Part shown: in pieces, positions 38,367 to 48,011 of the stretch | Layout of the letters: every line of letters begins with the position of its first letter | How positions within the stretch are numbered: the first letter of the stretch is position 1 | Origin: an uncultured Eubacteriales bacterium | GTDB lineage: Bacteria; Bacillota; Clostridia; Oscillospirales; CAG-272 | Length of the DNA stretch: 64,000 bases | NCBI GenBank assembly: GCA_934432725.1 | Contig: CAKRZE010000011.1 | Location: 31,317-95,316, forward strand | Reading direction: 5' to 3' | Made by a program: the position numbers and the translations under genes | The notes under the pieces: generated by a model | What the model saw: only the letters and a program-made list of their open reading frames with translations | Told to the model about the DNA's origin: nothing | The model's database searches: none

Positions 38367-38936
38367 ATGCAACGACATATTATAAAAACCGAGCGTCTCC
38401 TTCTTGTTCCGGAGACAGGCGCAAACGGTGCTCTGCCGATCGGATTTCGGCTTATCCTGCGAAATGAGGGAGTCTGTGCCGGGGTACTGCTGCTTCTGAC
38501 CGGTCCGGACCGACAGCGGGGCGCCGTCCGGATCGCCTTTGCCACAGAGGAAGCCCACAGAAGAAAGGGCTATATGTCCGAGGCGATTTCCGTTCTCTTC
38601 CGGCTGATCCAGCCGTATACCCAAAATGCCAGATACGCTCAGGCAACCGTCCCCGAAGAAAACAGGGCGGCAGAAGCATTTCTTGAGAAAAACGGATTCC
38701 GGCGGGAGAATGGCGGCGCTTATGCAAACTGGGTGCTTGAAAAGCCCAAACCGGTCTATCACATTCTGTTTGCCTGCTTTGGCATGGCTGCGGGCGGATT
38801 TTTCGGCATGCTTTTTATAAAAAGCTATCTTGTCGGAATGCTTGCCGGCTTTTGTGTCGGCATGCTGTTCGGCACAATTCTGAACCGCAATGAAAGGCTC
38901 AGGCGCATCCGGCAGACACGGCAGGAAAACGAATGA
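38367..38936 (+). CDS. GNAT acetyltransferase fused to a membrane hairpin
   Basis: 189 aa. Residues ~1-125 form a GNAT domain (IKTERLLLVPE start, AHRRKGYMSEA acetyl-CoA loop, NRAAEAFLEKNGF). Residues ~130-172 are two glycine-rich hydrophobic helices with short loop, then a basic tail, which would tether the enzyme to the membrane. ATG 38367 has CGGAGG seven bases upstream. Divergent from aroK by about 100 bp. Substrate unknown; a membrane-associated peptide or amine is plausible. Confidence 0.8.
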   Translation: MQRHIIKTERLLLVPETGANGALPIGFRLILRNEGVCAGVLLLLTGPDRQRGAVRIAFATEEAHRRKGYMSEAISVLFRLIQPYTQNARYAQATVPEENRAAEAFLEKNGFRRENGGAYANWVLEKPKPVYHILFACFGMAAGGFFGMLFIKSYLVGMLAGFCVGMLFGTILNRNERLRRIRQTRQENE

Positions 38937-39013
38937 TCTAAGCCACCGATGCCATACGGCAGCATCCACACCGTTCTTCCGGTTTCATTCTCTCGCCGGA
39001 ACCGTACAAGCCC

Positions 39014-39049
39014 ACACCGGGGGCGGCTTGGTCAAGCCGCCCCCGGTGT
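39014..39049. other. Very strong GC hairpin between convergent genes
   Basis: Seventeen-base perfect inverted repeat (39014-39030 with 39033-39049) almost without a loop. No T-run. It lies between the convergent GNAT-membrane and glycosidase genes, where a factor-independent block on both strands is likely. Confidence 0.7.
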
Positions 39050-39199
39050 CATTCACGCGCTGAAAGCTGCTGCTCCACAGGAAACGCCCAAAGGAAGATA
39101 CGAACAACATCTCTCCGAAAAAAGCAGACACCTGCGCAAAAATCAGCCTCCGGTGCTGCGGTTTATCGCGTTTTATCCCCGAAAAACAGGTTTTTCCCG

Positions 39200-40972
39200 T
39201 CAGGACGCATCGCCCTGATAGGTTGTCTTATCGTCTCTCCGGACGATCATCGTGCAGTTTGCAACTCTTCTGGGAGAACCGCCGGAGGGGCTGTTCAGAT
39301 ACCGATAGTTTCCCGTTTTCTGGTCATGAATATAGAAAATAGAGGAACCGCCGCCGTCAATGTTGATCGCATCCTTCGCTCCCAGCTCCTTGTAAATCAA
39401 AGCAAGATCCGCAAAGGACGCTCCGTTTGAGACCTCGGGCTGTCTGCCGTCTACCTGCACCACCAGAATCGTTCCGTCGTCGCGGAAGCCGAGAGAGGTG
39501 CGCGGATGCCGGATATACGCAAAATCCACATCCCACATAATGTCATGAATCGAATGATCTTTTAAAATATAGCCTCTTCCGCCGACAGCCTGCCAGACGC
39601 CCGAGAAGTCGCCGTTCAGATCTCTTCCGAACCCTATAAACGGCGTTCCGTCCTTCATAATGGCAAAGAAGGGCCAGCCCTCCTTGTCCTCATGAATCAC
39701 CTTGCCGTTCTTGACACAAACACCGAGCACCGAATTGTCGGTTTCATAATAATACAAATCGCCGTTTACGGACCCGAATACGGTCAGCCCGTCTGCCTCA
39801 GCCGCACGGCAGATATCCTCGACCTGCTGAAGCTTTCCGGTAAGCGGTCCCTCATCGTTGTCCGGCGTTCCGATCACAATGGTAGCAACCTTCGGATCAA
39901 GCTCCATGACATACGCCACAACCGGCTTGCCCTTGTTGTCAAGATACTCCCGGATGCTCCAAGAAACGCCGTCAATCACCTTGCCGGACTGACGGATCTT
40001 CTGGAAAACAAGACCGTTTGCCTGCTCGCCGAATTCATACCCTTCATAGGTTTCCGCTTTCAGCTGCACCTCAAGCGTGTCGGATTTATTATACCGGGAG
40101 AAATACTGCTTTGCAACGTAAGCCGCCGCGCTTTCAAGCGTGTCTGAGGTCCCTGCGATCACAATATTGTCGTCCGAATAGTGAACCTCATAGCTGAAGC
40201 GGCTCTTGTCGCTCTTCAGCTCCGAATCCGTTGTCAGAATGATCTGGTGCGGTGTCTGAACATTCTTTTTGGTCACAACGGGAAGATTCTTGCCGGTCAG
40301 ACCGGAAATGGAATAGTTCAGTCTCCGTGCCGCTGTCAGAAATTCCTGATTCTCCGAATCGATCACAATGGAATAGTCTTTGCTGTCGTTTCCGTTGATC
40401 GTCAGATTTTTCACGGGATATGTATCGGTAAACTGATAGGTCATTCCCGTCTTGAGCGGACGGTTCTCACCGGTTCCCGCTCTGGTATATCCGAACGCGT
40501 CCTCCAGAAATTTCTTTGCCGCCTCCGTGGCTGACTCCGGGCTGCCGCCCGTAATCACGATGACGTTTTTGCTTGCAACCTTGTATACATAGTCGTTGAC
40601 ACCGATCTCAGCCATCAGCTCCAAGGATTCCTTGCGGTTGGTCGGACCGACAAGGATTTCGTATTCCGCCGGAACAACCTCCTGTCCGCGCCGCACAAAA
40701 TCGGTTGTCAGCTCAATGTCCGGGGAGTCTGTCAGACTCTTCAGCGCCTCATACACAAGTCTGGTCGCTTCAAGATAACTGTCATCCGAATCGGAACGAA
40801 CCACATGATACGATCCGCTGATTGCAAATGTCTCCTCAGTCGGCGGCGGAACCACATCGTTTGTGCCGCTGCAGGAGGGCAGAAAGATTGCACCGAGCGC
40901 CAGTATAAGTGCCGAAAGCAAGGAAAGAATTGCGGTTTTTGCAGTTTTTCGCTGGTTTGTTTTACCGGTCAT
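39200..40972 (-). CDS. Lipoprotein with phosphodiester-glycosidase (NAGPA) domain
   Basis: 590 aa from ATG 40972. Signal peptide with lipobox L-P-S-C34, so lipid-anchored outside the cell. The middle region has repeated segments resembling the N-terminal domains that accompany GH20 and glucuronidase-type enzymes. The C-terminal ~220 residues are a phosphodiester glycosidase domain with VVQVDGRQ and DAINIDGGGSS, as in the GlcNAc-1-phosphodiester uncovering enzyme and related sporulation or envelope proteins. Likely acts on wall glycans or glycan phosphodiesters. Confidence 0.87.
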   Translation of the reverse strand: MTGKTNQRKTAKTAILSLLSALILALGAIFLPSCSGTNDVVPPPTEETFAISGSYHVVRSDSDDSYLEATRLVYEALKSLTDSPDIELTTDFVRRGQEVVPAEYEILVGPTNRKESLELMAEIGVNDYVYKVASKNVIVITGGSPESATEAAKKFLEDAFGYTRAGTGENRPLKTGMTYQFTDTYPVKNLTINGNDSKDYSIVIDSENQEFLTAARRLNYSISGLTGKNLPVVTKKNVQTPHQIILTTDSELKSDKSRFSYEVHYSDDNIVIAGTSDTLESAAAYVAKQYFSRYNKSDTLEVQLKAETYEGYEFGEQANGLVFQKIRQSGKVIDGVSWSIREYLDNKGKPVVAYVMELDPKVATIVIGTPDNDEGPLTGKLQQVEDICRAAEADGLTVFGSVNGDLYYYETDNSVLGVCVKNGKVIHEDKEGWPFFAIMKDGTPFIGFGRDLNGDFSGVWQAVGGRGYILKDHSIHDIMWDVDFAYIRHPRTSLGFRDDGTILVVQVDGRQPEVSNGASFADLALIYKELGAKDAINIDGGGSSIFYIHDQKTGNYRYLNSPSGGSPRRVANCTMIVRRDDKTTYQGDAS

Positions 40973-41614
40973 AGTTTGTTTCCCTTCTGTATCAAAGTCA
41001 ATATTCAGACGAAGCGCCTCTCCCGGGTCTTGCCCCGGAAATTCGCAGAAAAGATCCCGTGCCGCCGCTCCGTTCCGTCCCGGCGCGCTTCCGTCCGGAA
41101 GCCGTCTTGCCGGCAAGCTGCTGTTTCACCGAAAGGCACCGGAAACGGGACAGGCTTGAACCATCCCGCTCCGGGCAGACCGCCCACGAACCGATTCGCG
41201 CTGAAGCCGTTTCCGTTAGCGGTATCCGGATTTTTCCGAACAGCGGAAACCTTCGCAAAGGCTCCGGTTCAACCGCTCAGGAGCGGTCGGTCCTCCGAGC
41301 GGGAATCGCGGGGAACCCGGAATTGTTCCCGATGCCTGCCAACCGATTTTCCGGAAACACCTGCGGATTCCGAATATATGCATCCGCCGTTTTACAGCCT
41401 CCGGCTCATTCCCGGGGACCGGAAAACACCGCAGCAGCGCGATGCCCCCGCAGAGCAAGCAAACGAAAGAAGTTCTCCGCCAAGCGTGTCCGCAGTATCC
41501 GCACGCCGTTCCCGCCGGTCAGGCTCCGGCACCCTGCCGGCTGCTTTCCCCGCCGGGAGCAAAACCGCGCTTCACACCGGAAATCCGGCTTCCTCCCGCC
41601 GTTTTCACATTCCG
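40973..41614. other. Gene-free stretch between the glycosidase gene and glnS
   Basis: About 640 bp. Open frames are arginine/proline-rich shadows without ribosome sites; no repeat or terminator was identified. Confidence 0.45.
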
Positions 41615-43273
41615 TTACGCCTTATAGCTGTCCTTCAACGTGACAATCCGGTTGAATACGCCCGGATTTTTGCTGTCAGGCGTGAAATAGCCCGTCCGGA
41701 TAAACTGGAAATGCTCTCCGGGCTTGGCATCCGCGAGCGATGCCTCTATCTTTGCGCCGGTGATACGCCGGGCGGAATCCGGATTCAGATAGTCTGCATA
41801 GGTCTTTCCCTCCGGAATCGCGCCGGTGTCCGCTATCGTGAAGAGCCGGTCATACAGCACGATATCCGCTTCCTTGGCATATGCCGCAGAAAGCCAGTGA
41901 ATGGTCCCCTTCACCTTTCTGCCGTCGGAAGGATTCCCGTTTCCGGATACCAGATCCGCCGTGCAGCGAAGCTCTGCGATTTTTCCGTCCGCATCCCTGA
42001 CGATCTCCTCCAGCTTCACAATATAAGCGCCCATCAGACGGACCTCTCCGTTCGGCTTCAGCCGGAAGAATTTCGGAGGCGGAACCTCCGCAAAATCTTC
42101 CCGGTCGATATAAAGCTCCCGGGTAAACGGAACGGACCGCGTCCCGGCATCCGGATTCTGCGGATTGTTTGAAACCTCAAAATATTCCACCTTGTCCGCA
42201 GGATAGTTCGTCACAACCACCTTGATCGGATCCAGAACCGCAATCCGCCGCTGTGCCGTCCGGTTCAGCTCCTCCCTAATGCAGTGCTCCAAAAGATCGA
42301 TCTCCACAAGGCTGTTGGACTTTGCCACGCCGATCCTGCCGCAGAAATCAAGAATAGATGCCGCCGTATAGCCCCTTCTGCGCAGACCGCAGAGTGTCGG
42401 CATGCGGGGATCGTCCCAGCCGTCAACCAGACCGCCCTCCACCAGACTGCGCAAAAAGCGCTTGCTCATCACGGTATTCGTCAGGTTCAGACGTGCAAAC
42501 TCGATCTGCCTCGGCTTGGAGGGCACGCTGACATGCTCCACGACCCAATTATACAGCGGACGGTGAATTTCATACTCCAGGGAGCAGAGAGAATGCGTCA
42601 CGCCCTCAAGCGCATCCTGAATCGGATGGGCAAAATCATACATCGGATAGATGCACCACTTTGTGCCCTGTCTGTGATGCTCAATATACCGGATGCGGTA
42701 CAGAACCGGGTCCCGCATACAGAAGTTGCCGGACGAAAGGTCGATTTTGGCGCGGAGCGTATATTTTCCCTCCGAAAACTCGCCGTTCTTCATCCGTTCA
42801 AACAGCGCAAGACTTTCCTCAATCGGTCTGTCGCGGTACGGAGAGACGGCGGGATGGGTCAGATCGCCGCAGTATTTCGGGTCGCGGAACTGCTCTGCCG
42901 TCAGCTCACACACATAGGCAAGCCCCTTCCGGATCAGCTCAACCGCATACTCATAATCCTTTTCAAAGTAATCGGACCCGTAAAAGAACCTGTCCCCCCA
43001 GTCAAATCCGAGCCAGCGGATATCCTCCTTGATTGCGTCTACATATTCGGTATCCTCCTTTGCTGGGTTCGTATCGTCCATCCGGAGGTTGCAGAGTCCG
43101 CCGTATTTCTGTGCGGTCCCGAAATCAATCACCAGCGCCTTGCAGTGACCGATATGCAGATAGCCGTTCGGCTCGGGCGGAAAGCGGGTGTGCACCTTCA
43201 TCCCGGGATTCGCCGCAAGGTCCTCTTCAATGATATCATCGATAAAATTATTCCGAACTTCCTTCTCTTCCAT
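41615..43273 (-). CDS. glnS: Glutaminyl-tRNA synthetase
   Basis: Charges tRNA-Gln with glutamine. 552 aa, class I. HIGH motif as LHIGHCKA, KMSKS as VMSKRFLR, with C-terminal anticodon-binding beta barrels. Presence of GlnRS lets the cell make Gln-tRNA directly rather than only by the GatCAB amidation route common in Bacillota; it is often regarded as horizontally spread in bacteria. Lies 138 bp after gltX on the same strand. Its leader has the SD-hairpin layout. Confidence 0.96.
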   Translation of the reverse strand: MEEKEVRNNFIDDIIEEDLAANPGMKVHTRFPPEPNGYLHIGHCKALVIDFGTAQKYGGLCNLRMDDTNPAKEDTEYVDAIKEDIRWLGFDWGDRFFYGSDYFEKDYEYAVELIRKGLAYVCELTAEQFRDPKYCGDLTHPAVSPYRDRPIEESLALFERMKNGEFSEGKYTLRAKIDLSSGNFCMRDPVLYRIRYIEHHRQGTKWCIYPMYDFAHPIQDALEGVTHSLCSLEYEIHRPLYNWVVEHVSVPSKPRQIEFARLNLTNTVMSKRFLRSLVEGGLVDGWDDPRMPTLCGLRRRGYTAASILDFCGRIGVAKSNSLVEIDLLEHCIREELNRTAQRRIAVLDPIKVVVTNYPADKVEYFEVSNNPQNPDAGTRSVPFTRELYIDREDFAEVPPPKFFRLKPNGEVRLMGAYIVKLEEIVRDADGKIAELRCTADLVSGNGNPSDGRKVKGTIHWLSAAYAKEADIVLYDRLFTIADTGAIPEGKTYADYLNPDSARRITGAKIEASLADAKPGEHFQFIRTGYFTPDSKNPGVFNRIVTLKDSYKA

Positions 43274-43305
43274 CCCTTTGGTCCACGCTTAGAAAAGCAT
43301 CCTTT
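43274..43305 (-). promoter_or_regulatory. SD-hairpin-like leader of glnS
   Basis: Minus strand: AAAGGA (43305-43300), short stem GCTT (43298-43295), loop TTCT, AAGC (43290-43287), then TGGACCA and AAGGG before ATG 43273. Weaker stem (4 bp) than other members. Confidence 0.5.
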
Positions 43306-43411
43306 CTTCTGTTCTTTATTCTTCACCTGCCGGCTCATCCGGAAAAGCCCCCGAGGCTCCGTCCGTCGGACCGCGCAGCATAGCCATCCTGCCGGTGCCC
43401 TGCGCTCCGCC

Positions 43412-45088
43412 TCAGGAGCCGAGCGTATCCGCATAGGAATGAATCCTGCGCAGCACGCGCTCCTTCCCGAGAATCTGCATCACCGTATAAAGATCGGGGG
43501 ACGCAAGTCTTCCGGTCACCGCAACGCGCAGGAACATGGAAATATCCGCCACGCTCCCCTTGTACTGCTCCGGATTCTGCCGGTACAGTTTGGTTTCCGC
43601 GCAATAGCCGAGCGGCTCGCAAAGAGCCTTGATTTTTTCAAACCACGTATTCATATCATCCGCCTCGCTGTACTGCTCCGCAAAGCCCTGCAGCGCCCGG
43701 ATTATATCCTGTCGGTCAAATTTCTCATCGATCGGCGTTTCGACCGTGAACAGCTCGTCATAGAACAGGGAGAGATACGGCTTCACATCTGCCCATGTCA
43801 CAAGGTCCTTTCGCGGCTTCTTCCCGCCCCTTCCGATGGAAAGAATGCGGACGGCATAGGCAGGATCACGCTTCAGATACGGCGCAAAATCCGCATCGAA
43901 CTGCTCCGACCACGCCAGCGCCCCCTGATATATCTGCTCTGCGCTCATATGCGCCAGGACATTCTTGGACACATCGTTCAGCTTGTCAAAGTCAAACAGA
44001 CAGCCGGACGATGACATTTTCTTGATTGAAAACGGAAAATCAAGGTAAGAAGCATCCGGATTTGCCGCATGCCATTCCTCATAGTTGGAGTTGAGCAGCG
44101 TCATCACATATTCCATCACGGTTTCAGGCGCATATCCCATCTTCTCATAATCGTCAAGGTTGGCGCCCATATCCCGCTTGGACAGCTTTTTCTTGTTGCC
44201 GTTCTCATCCAGCCGCATCAGCTGTGCGATATGCATATATTTCGGCAAACGGAATCCGAGATAACGGAACAGCATGACGTGTCTCGGAAGACTCGGCAGC
44301 CACTCCTCCCCGCGGATGACATGCGTGGTGCCCATCAGATGATCGTCCACCGCATGCGCAAAATGGTAGGACGGAACGCCGTCCGACTTCAGAAGAACCT
44401 CATCCCGGTCATTTTCGGGCAGCTCCAGATTTCCTTTGATCAGGTCTGTAATCCTGAATTTCTTTTCCGGGTCCCCGTCTGCCAGCATCCGCAAAACAAA
44501 CGGATCGGAGGCTGCGAGGTGCGCCTTGACCTCCTCTAAGGTAAACTGCCGCTGTCGGCGCATTTCCTCCAGCTGCTCACCCTGATCCGCGTGCCAATCC
44601 TTTGCCTTGATCTCTGCCTTCTTGTCGGCAGCGTTCAGGGCAGCAAGCTCTTCCTTTGTTGTGAAGACCGGATATGCCTTTCCCTCGCGCACAAGCTTTT
44701 TTGCATATACATGATAGATTGCGCAGCGCTGACTCTGGGTATACGGTCCGTAATCGCCCTTGTCGCCGTCCTCCGTTGCCCCCTCATCAAAGCGAATCCC
44801 GTAGTGCGCAAGCGTCCGGATCAACCCCGCCTTTGCGCCAGCCACCTCGCGCTTGGCGTCTGTATCTTCAATTCGGAGGTAAAAAACTCCTCCGCTCTGG
44901 TGCGCCAGCCTTTCTCCGACCGTAACCGGAAACAGCCCGCCGAAATGAACAAAGCCGGTCGGACTCGGCGCAAAACGCGTCACCTTCGCCCCCTCGGGCA
45001 GTTGTCTCGGCGGATATTTTGCCTCAATTTCCTCCGGCGTCTCCTTCACGTCCGGAAACAATAGCTCTGCAAGTGCCTCATAGTCCAT
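43412..45088 (-). CDS. gltX: Glutamyl-tRNA synthetase
   Basis: 558 aa, class I synthetase. HIGH motif as VHFGGLF within RFAPSPTG, KMSKS as KKLSKRDMG. The helical anticodon-binding domain follows. Upstream is an MBL-hydrolase gene 36 bp away, downstream glnS, so hydrolase-gltX-glnS likely form one unit. With GlnRS present it is probably discriminating for tRNA-Glu, an inference. Confidence 0.94.
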   Translation of the reverse strand: MDYEALAELLFPDVKETPEEIEAKYPPRQLPEGAKVTRFAPSPTGFVHFGGLFPVTVGERLAHQSGGVFYLRIEDTDAKREVAGAKAGLIRTLAHYGIRFDEGATEDGDKGDYGPYTQSQRCAIYHVYAKKLVREGKAYPVFTTKEELAALNAADKKAEIKAKDWHADQGEQLEEMRRQRQFTLEEVKAHLAASDPFVLRMLADGDPEKKFRITDLIKGNLELPENDRDEVLLKSDGVPSYHFAHAVDDHLMGTTHVIRGEEWLPSLPRHVMLFRYLGFRLPKYMHIAQLMRLDENGNKKKLSKRDMGANLDDYEKMGYAPETVMEYVMTLLNSNYEEWHAANPDASYLDFPFSIKKMSSSGCLFDFDKLNDVSKNVLAHMSAEQIYQGALAWSEQFDADFAPYLKRDPAYAVRILSIGRGGKKPRKDLVTWADVKPYLSLFYDELFTVETPIDEKFDRQDIIRALQGFAEQYSEADDMNTWFEKIKALCEPLGYCAETKLYRQNPEQYKGSVADISMFLRVAVTGRLASPDLYTVMQILGKERVLRRIHSYADTLGS

Positions 45089-45124
45089 CTGTTCTGAACC
45101 GTCCTTTCCTTTATCCGCAGCCGG

Positions 45125-45745
45125 TCAAATCAGATAGGCGTTCGTCTCTTTTTCGAAAAACAAATGAGACGATGCACCGTGACCGGGTCTGATTCTGTAA
45201 TCTGTTTGCAGTCCGCTCAGGCGTCTCAGCGAGCCTTGCAGCCTTGAAAAGCTGCCTCCGTAAAAGTCATACCGTCCCGCTCCGCCGCGGAACAATGTGT
45301 CTCCGGTAAAAAGCTCCTCACCGGCGGCAATGCAGACCGAGCCGGGTGTGTGTCCCGGCGTATGAAGGATCCGGAGCTCTTCTCCCCCGAACCGGATGCA
45401 GTCTCCCTCGGCGTAATACCTGTCTGCGGGCAGATTCCGGACCGGAGTGCCGCAAAAGCGGTTCATCAGATTCTTGTCGTTGTCTGTCAGAAGCTCCGCA
45501 TCCGCTTCATGTACATAAACCGGCGCGCCCGTTTTTTCGCGGAGCTGCGGAAGCGCCATGATATGATCGAAATGCGCGTGTGTCAGGAAAAATGCCCGGA
45601 CTGTCAGTCCGCGTTCCGAAAGCTTGCCGTACAGCCTGTCCGCCTCTGCTCCCGGATCGATCACAATGCATGCACCCTCAGCTTCATCTATCAGAAAATA
45701 GCAGTTTGTGCCCATTGTGCCGACCGTAAATGTTTGAATCTTCAT
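45125..45745 (-). CDS. Metallo-beta-lactamase-fold hydrolase (glyoxalase II-like)
   Basis: 206 aa. H56-A-H58-F-D60-H61 metal site, HTPGHTPGS, FTGDTLF and a late PGHG motif; the YcbL/GloB2-like class of thioester hydrolases. ATG 45745 follows GGAAGG; the frame open to 45973 is repeat-A sequence. First gene of the run leading into gltX and glnS. Confidence 0.88.
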   Translation of the reverse strand: MKIQTFTVGTMGTNCYFLIDEAEGACIVIDPGAEADRLYGKLSERGLTVRAFFLTHAHFDHIMALPQLREKTGAPVYVHEADAELLTDNDKNLMNRFCGTPVRNLPADRYYAEGDCIRFGGEELRILHTPGHTPGSVCIAAGEELFTGDTLFRGGAGRYDFYGGSFSRLQGSLRRLSGLQTDYRIRPGHGASSHLFFEKETNAYLI

Positions 45746-45879
45746 AATCCTACCTTCCCGGCAAAAGCAGCCGGTCATATGATCCTTCCGACCGACAGAA
45801 GATGCCGACCGATTTTGACAAAACGCGCAGACGGCAGATGTGCAGAATGCGGTACACGGCGGAGCGCTTACGTCCCGGC

Positions 45880-46033
45880 AAAGCCTTGACAAAGGATTTG
45901 GCGAACATATTTTACCATGCAGCAAAAATGTGTACCTGCACGGATATTTTCGCAAAGCGGTCAGGAAACACACGCGAAAAAATGCCGCGCCGGGACCGTC
46001 AAGCCCCCGAAAATCCTCAGCCGAAGATTTTCT
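45880..46033. repeat. Repeat A, diverged copy joined to repeat B
   Basis: From CCCGGCAAAGCC through AGCAAAAATGTGT, TCAGGAAACACACGC, CCGCGCCGGGACCGTCAAG to GAAAATCC...GATTTTC it follows the 24-kb element phrase by phrase. It runs directly into repeat B. Confidence 0.75.
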
Positions 46034-46123
46034 GTTCGTATTTTACTGCAAATTTAAGCAAAACGTTAAGAATGCGGCAGATTCACTGCGCCTGTCGGGA
46101 AAACGTAATCCGCATTTATTATA
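46034..46123. repeat. Repeat B, single copy
   Basis: Contains AATGCGGCAGAT...CTGCGCCTG...CCGCATTTATTATACC, matching the 55-kb array units. The GAATTTG hairpin part is degenerate here. Confidence 0.75.
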
Positions 46124-46146
46124 CCATAAATTATCATTCTTGTCCA
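46118..46146 (-). promoter_or_regulatory. Promoter reading into the 46-kb repeats
   Basis: Minus strand: TGGACA (46146-46141), 17-bp spacer, TATAAT (46123-46118). The -10 is part of the repeat; the -35 lies in unique sequence. Nothing else is seen from 46147 to 46556. Confidence 0.65.
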
Positions 46147-46556
46147 CTGTTTTTTAAACGATACCACCTGCTCCATCCGTTTTTACAGAAAAACACACCG
46201 AAAGCCGCCTGCGCTCCCCGTGCTTTGCGTCCGACTTTTCCGGACCGGAAGCCAGAAAACTCCCCCCGTCCCAACGCCTACCAAATGAACCATGCCGAAA
46301 AGCCGCCCCGGCTCCGGAAAAGCAGGGCTGTGCCATGCAAAATTCAACCTCCGCATCCCTTGCACGCAAATCGGGCGTTTTCTCTTCTCCGTTCATTTTT
46401 TCGGAATTCCGCGCCGGACCGCTGCAATCCGCAGCCCCCCTGTACTCCTGCAAGCCGTCGGAGCCGGCAGTGCCGCAGCCGTGCCGGCAAAATCCGCGCG
46501 GCATGCGGAACAATACCGGAATATGTGAACAAATTCAAAAATTATCCCACATCCGC

Positions 46557-46585
46557 TTGAAAGATACGGTCAATGCGGTTATACT
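46557..46585 (+). promoter_or_regulatory. Promoter of the DUF3737 gene
   Basis: TTGAAA (46557-46562), 17-bp spacer, TATACT (46580-46585). Confidence 0.7.
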
Positions 46586-46763
46586 ATATATTGTAGTTAT
46601 CCATCCGATTCCCCGTCTGCGGCTTCCCGCAGGCGGATGTTCCGGACAGGCTGACCGCACCGGTCGTTCGTTCCGAGACGGCTCTCCTCCGTTTCCCATA
46701 AGGGAAAACCTTCGCGGACAACTCCGGTCTTTGCAAAACCTACTTATAAAAAGGAGATCAGTT

Positions 46764-47624
46764 ATGCCCCTCTTTCAAAAAGTACACCGCCGCTTTCTCA
46801 CCGGCGAGCGCGCCCTTTTTCACAGTGAAAATCTGGAAATTACGGATTCCACCTTCGCAGACGGAGAGTCTCCGCTCAAGGAAAGCAGCAACATCCGGCT
46901 GCTCCGCTGCATGTTTAAATGGAAATATCCGCTTTGGTACTGTCATAATGTTGATGTGCAGAGCTGTACGCTCTTTGACACCGCCCGCGCCGGCATATGG
47001 TATTCCGATGATGTCTCTATCCGGAACACTATCATTGAAGCACCGAAAAATCTCCGCCGGTGCCACAGACTCACCCTGGAAAATGTTGACCTTCCGAATG
47101 CCGCCGAGACTCTGTGGAGCTGTGACGGAGTCACCATGCGTCATATTACCGCCAAGGGCGACTATTTTGCCATGAACAGCAAAAACATGCAGATCGATGA
47201 CCTCCGTCTTGCCGGAAATTATTCCTTTGACGGTGCAGAGCAGGTCGAAATCCGAAACTCCGTGCTTCTGTCCAAGGACGCATTCTGGAACAGCGATCAC
47301 GTGACTGTCTATGACTCCTTCATTTCAGGCGAATACCTCGGCTGGAACTCAAAAAATCTGACGCTGATCAACTGCACGGTCGAAAGCCTTCAGGGCATGT
47401 GCTATATTGAAAATCTTGTGATGAAAAACTGCAAGCTGCTCAACACAACGCTTGCATTTGAATATTCGGACGTAGAGGCTGAAATTGACGGCGGGATCGA
47501 CAGCGTTCTGAACCCGAAAAGCGGCACAATCCGCGCGGACGACATCGGAGAGCTGATTATGGAGCCGGACAAGATTGATCCATCCCGCACAAAAATCATC
47601 TGCCGCAGCACACAAAAGGTCTGA
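46764..47624 (+). CDS. DUF3737 pectin-lyase-fold protein
   Basis: 286 aa made of short repeated strands (phrases such as NSKNMQI, NSDHVTV, NSKNLTL), the signature of a right-handed beta-helix. I recognise it as the DUF3737 family, widespread in gut Clostridia and Bacteroidota, function unknown. No signal peptide, so probably cytoplasmic. AAGGAG lies before ATG 46764; the upstream open frame is not supported. Confidence 0.85.
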   Translation: MPLFQKVHRRFLTGERALFHSENLEITDSTFADGESPLKESSNIRLLRCMFKWKYPLWYCHNVDVQSCTLFDTARAGIWYSDDVSIRNTIIEAPKNLRRCHRLTLENVDLPNAAETLWSCDGVTMRHITAKGDYFAMNSKNMQIDDLRLAGNYSFDGAEQVEIRNSVLLSKDAFWNSDHVTVYDSFISGEYLGWNSKNLTLINCTVESLQGMCYIENLVMKNCKLLNTTLAFEYSDVEAEIDGGIDSVLNPKSGTIRADDIGELIMEPDKIDPSRTKIICRSTQKV

Positions 47625-48011
47625 ACGGTTCCCGGACAAAGTCAGTCGGGCGCAAAACCGGCTCCGATGCAAATATCCGCCTTCCTGCGGAACTGCCGCT
47701 CCCCGGCTCTTTCTGCCGCGCGGTGTAAGCCGCCGTATCCCGCTGTCTGCCGGAGACGGTCAGACCGGCATACCGCGCACGCCTCCCCGGAATACGGCGG
47801 AAAGCTTTCGGATCACTCCGGTTCCCCGGACTTTGCACAACAAAAAAAGCTGCCCGGCACCGTCCCCGCAAAATTAAAAGCACCCGCGCTGTGTCGAAGC
47901 CTTGTGTCCGTCCCCGCGCCGGCGCCAAGACCGCAGCCGCATGCATTTGCGGCAAAGCCTGCCCTGCGGGATGCCGTCCCGATTTTCTGAATACAACAGG
48001 AGAACACCGCT
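47625..48011. other. Gap between DUF3737 and aminotransferase genes
   Basis: About 390 bp with no supported feature beyond the AGGAG site of the next gene. Confidence 0.4.

Noticed and set aside
40805..42172. 455-codon plus-strand frame
   Set aside because: Low-complexity arginine/serine/proline composition, overlaps glnS and the glycosidase gene on the opposite strand.
42284..44014. 576-codon plus-strand frame opposite glnS and gltX
   Set aside because: Antisense shadow of two clearly conserved synthetases in a GC-moderate genome; no family resemblance or ribosome site.
41615..45088. T-box riboswitch upstream of glnS/gltX
   Set aside because: No T-box consensus (TGGNACCGCG) was seen in the leaders.
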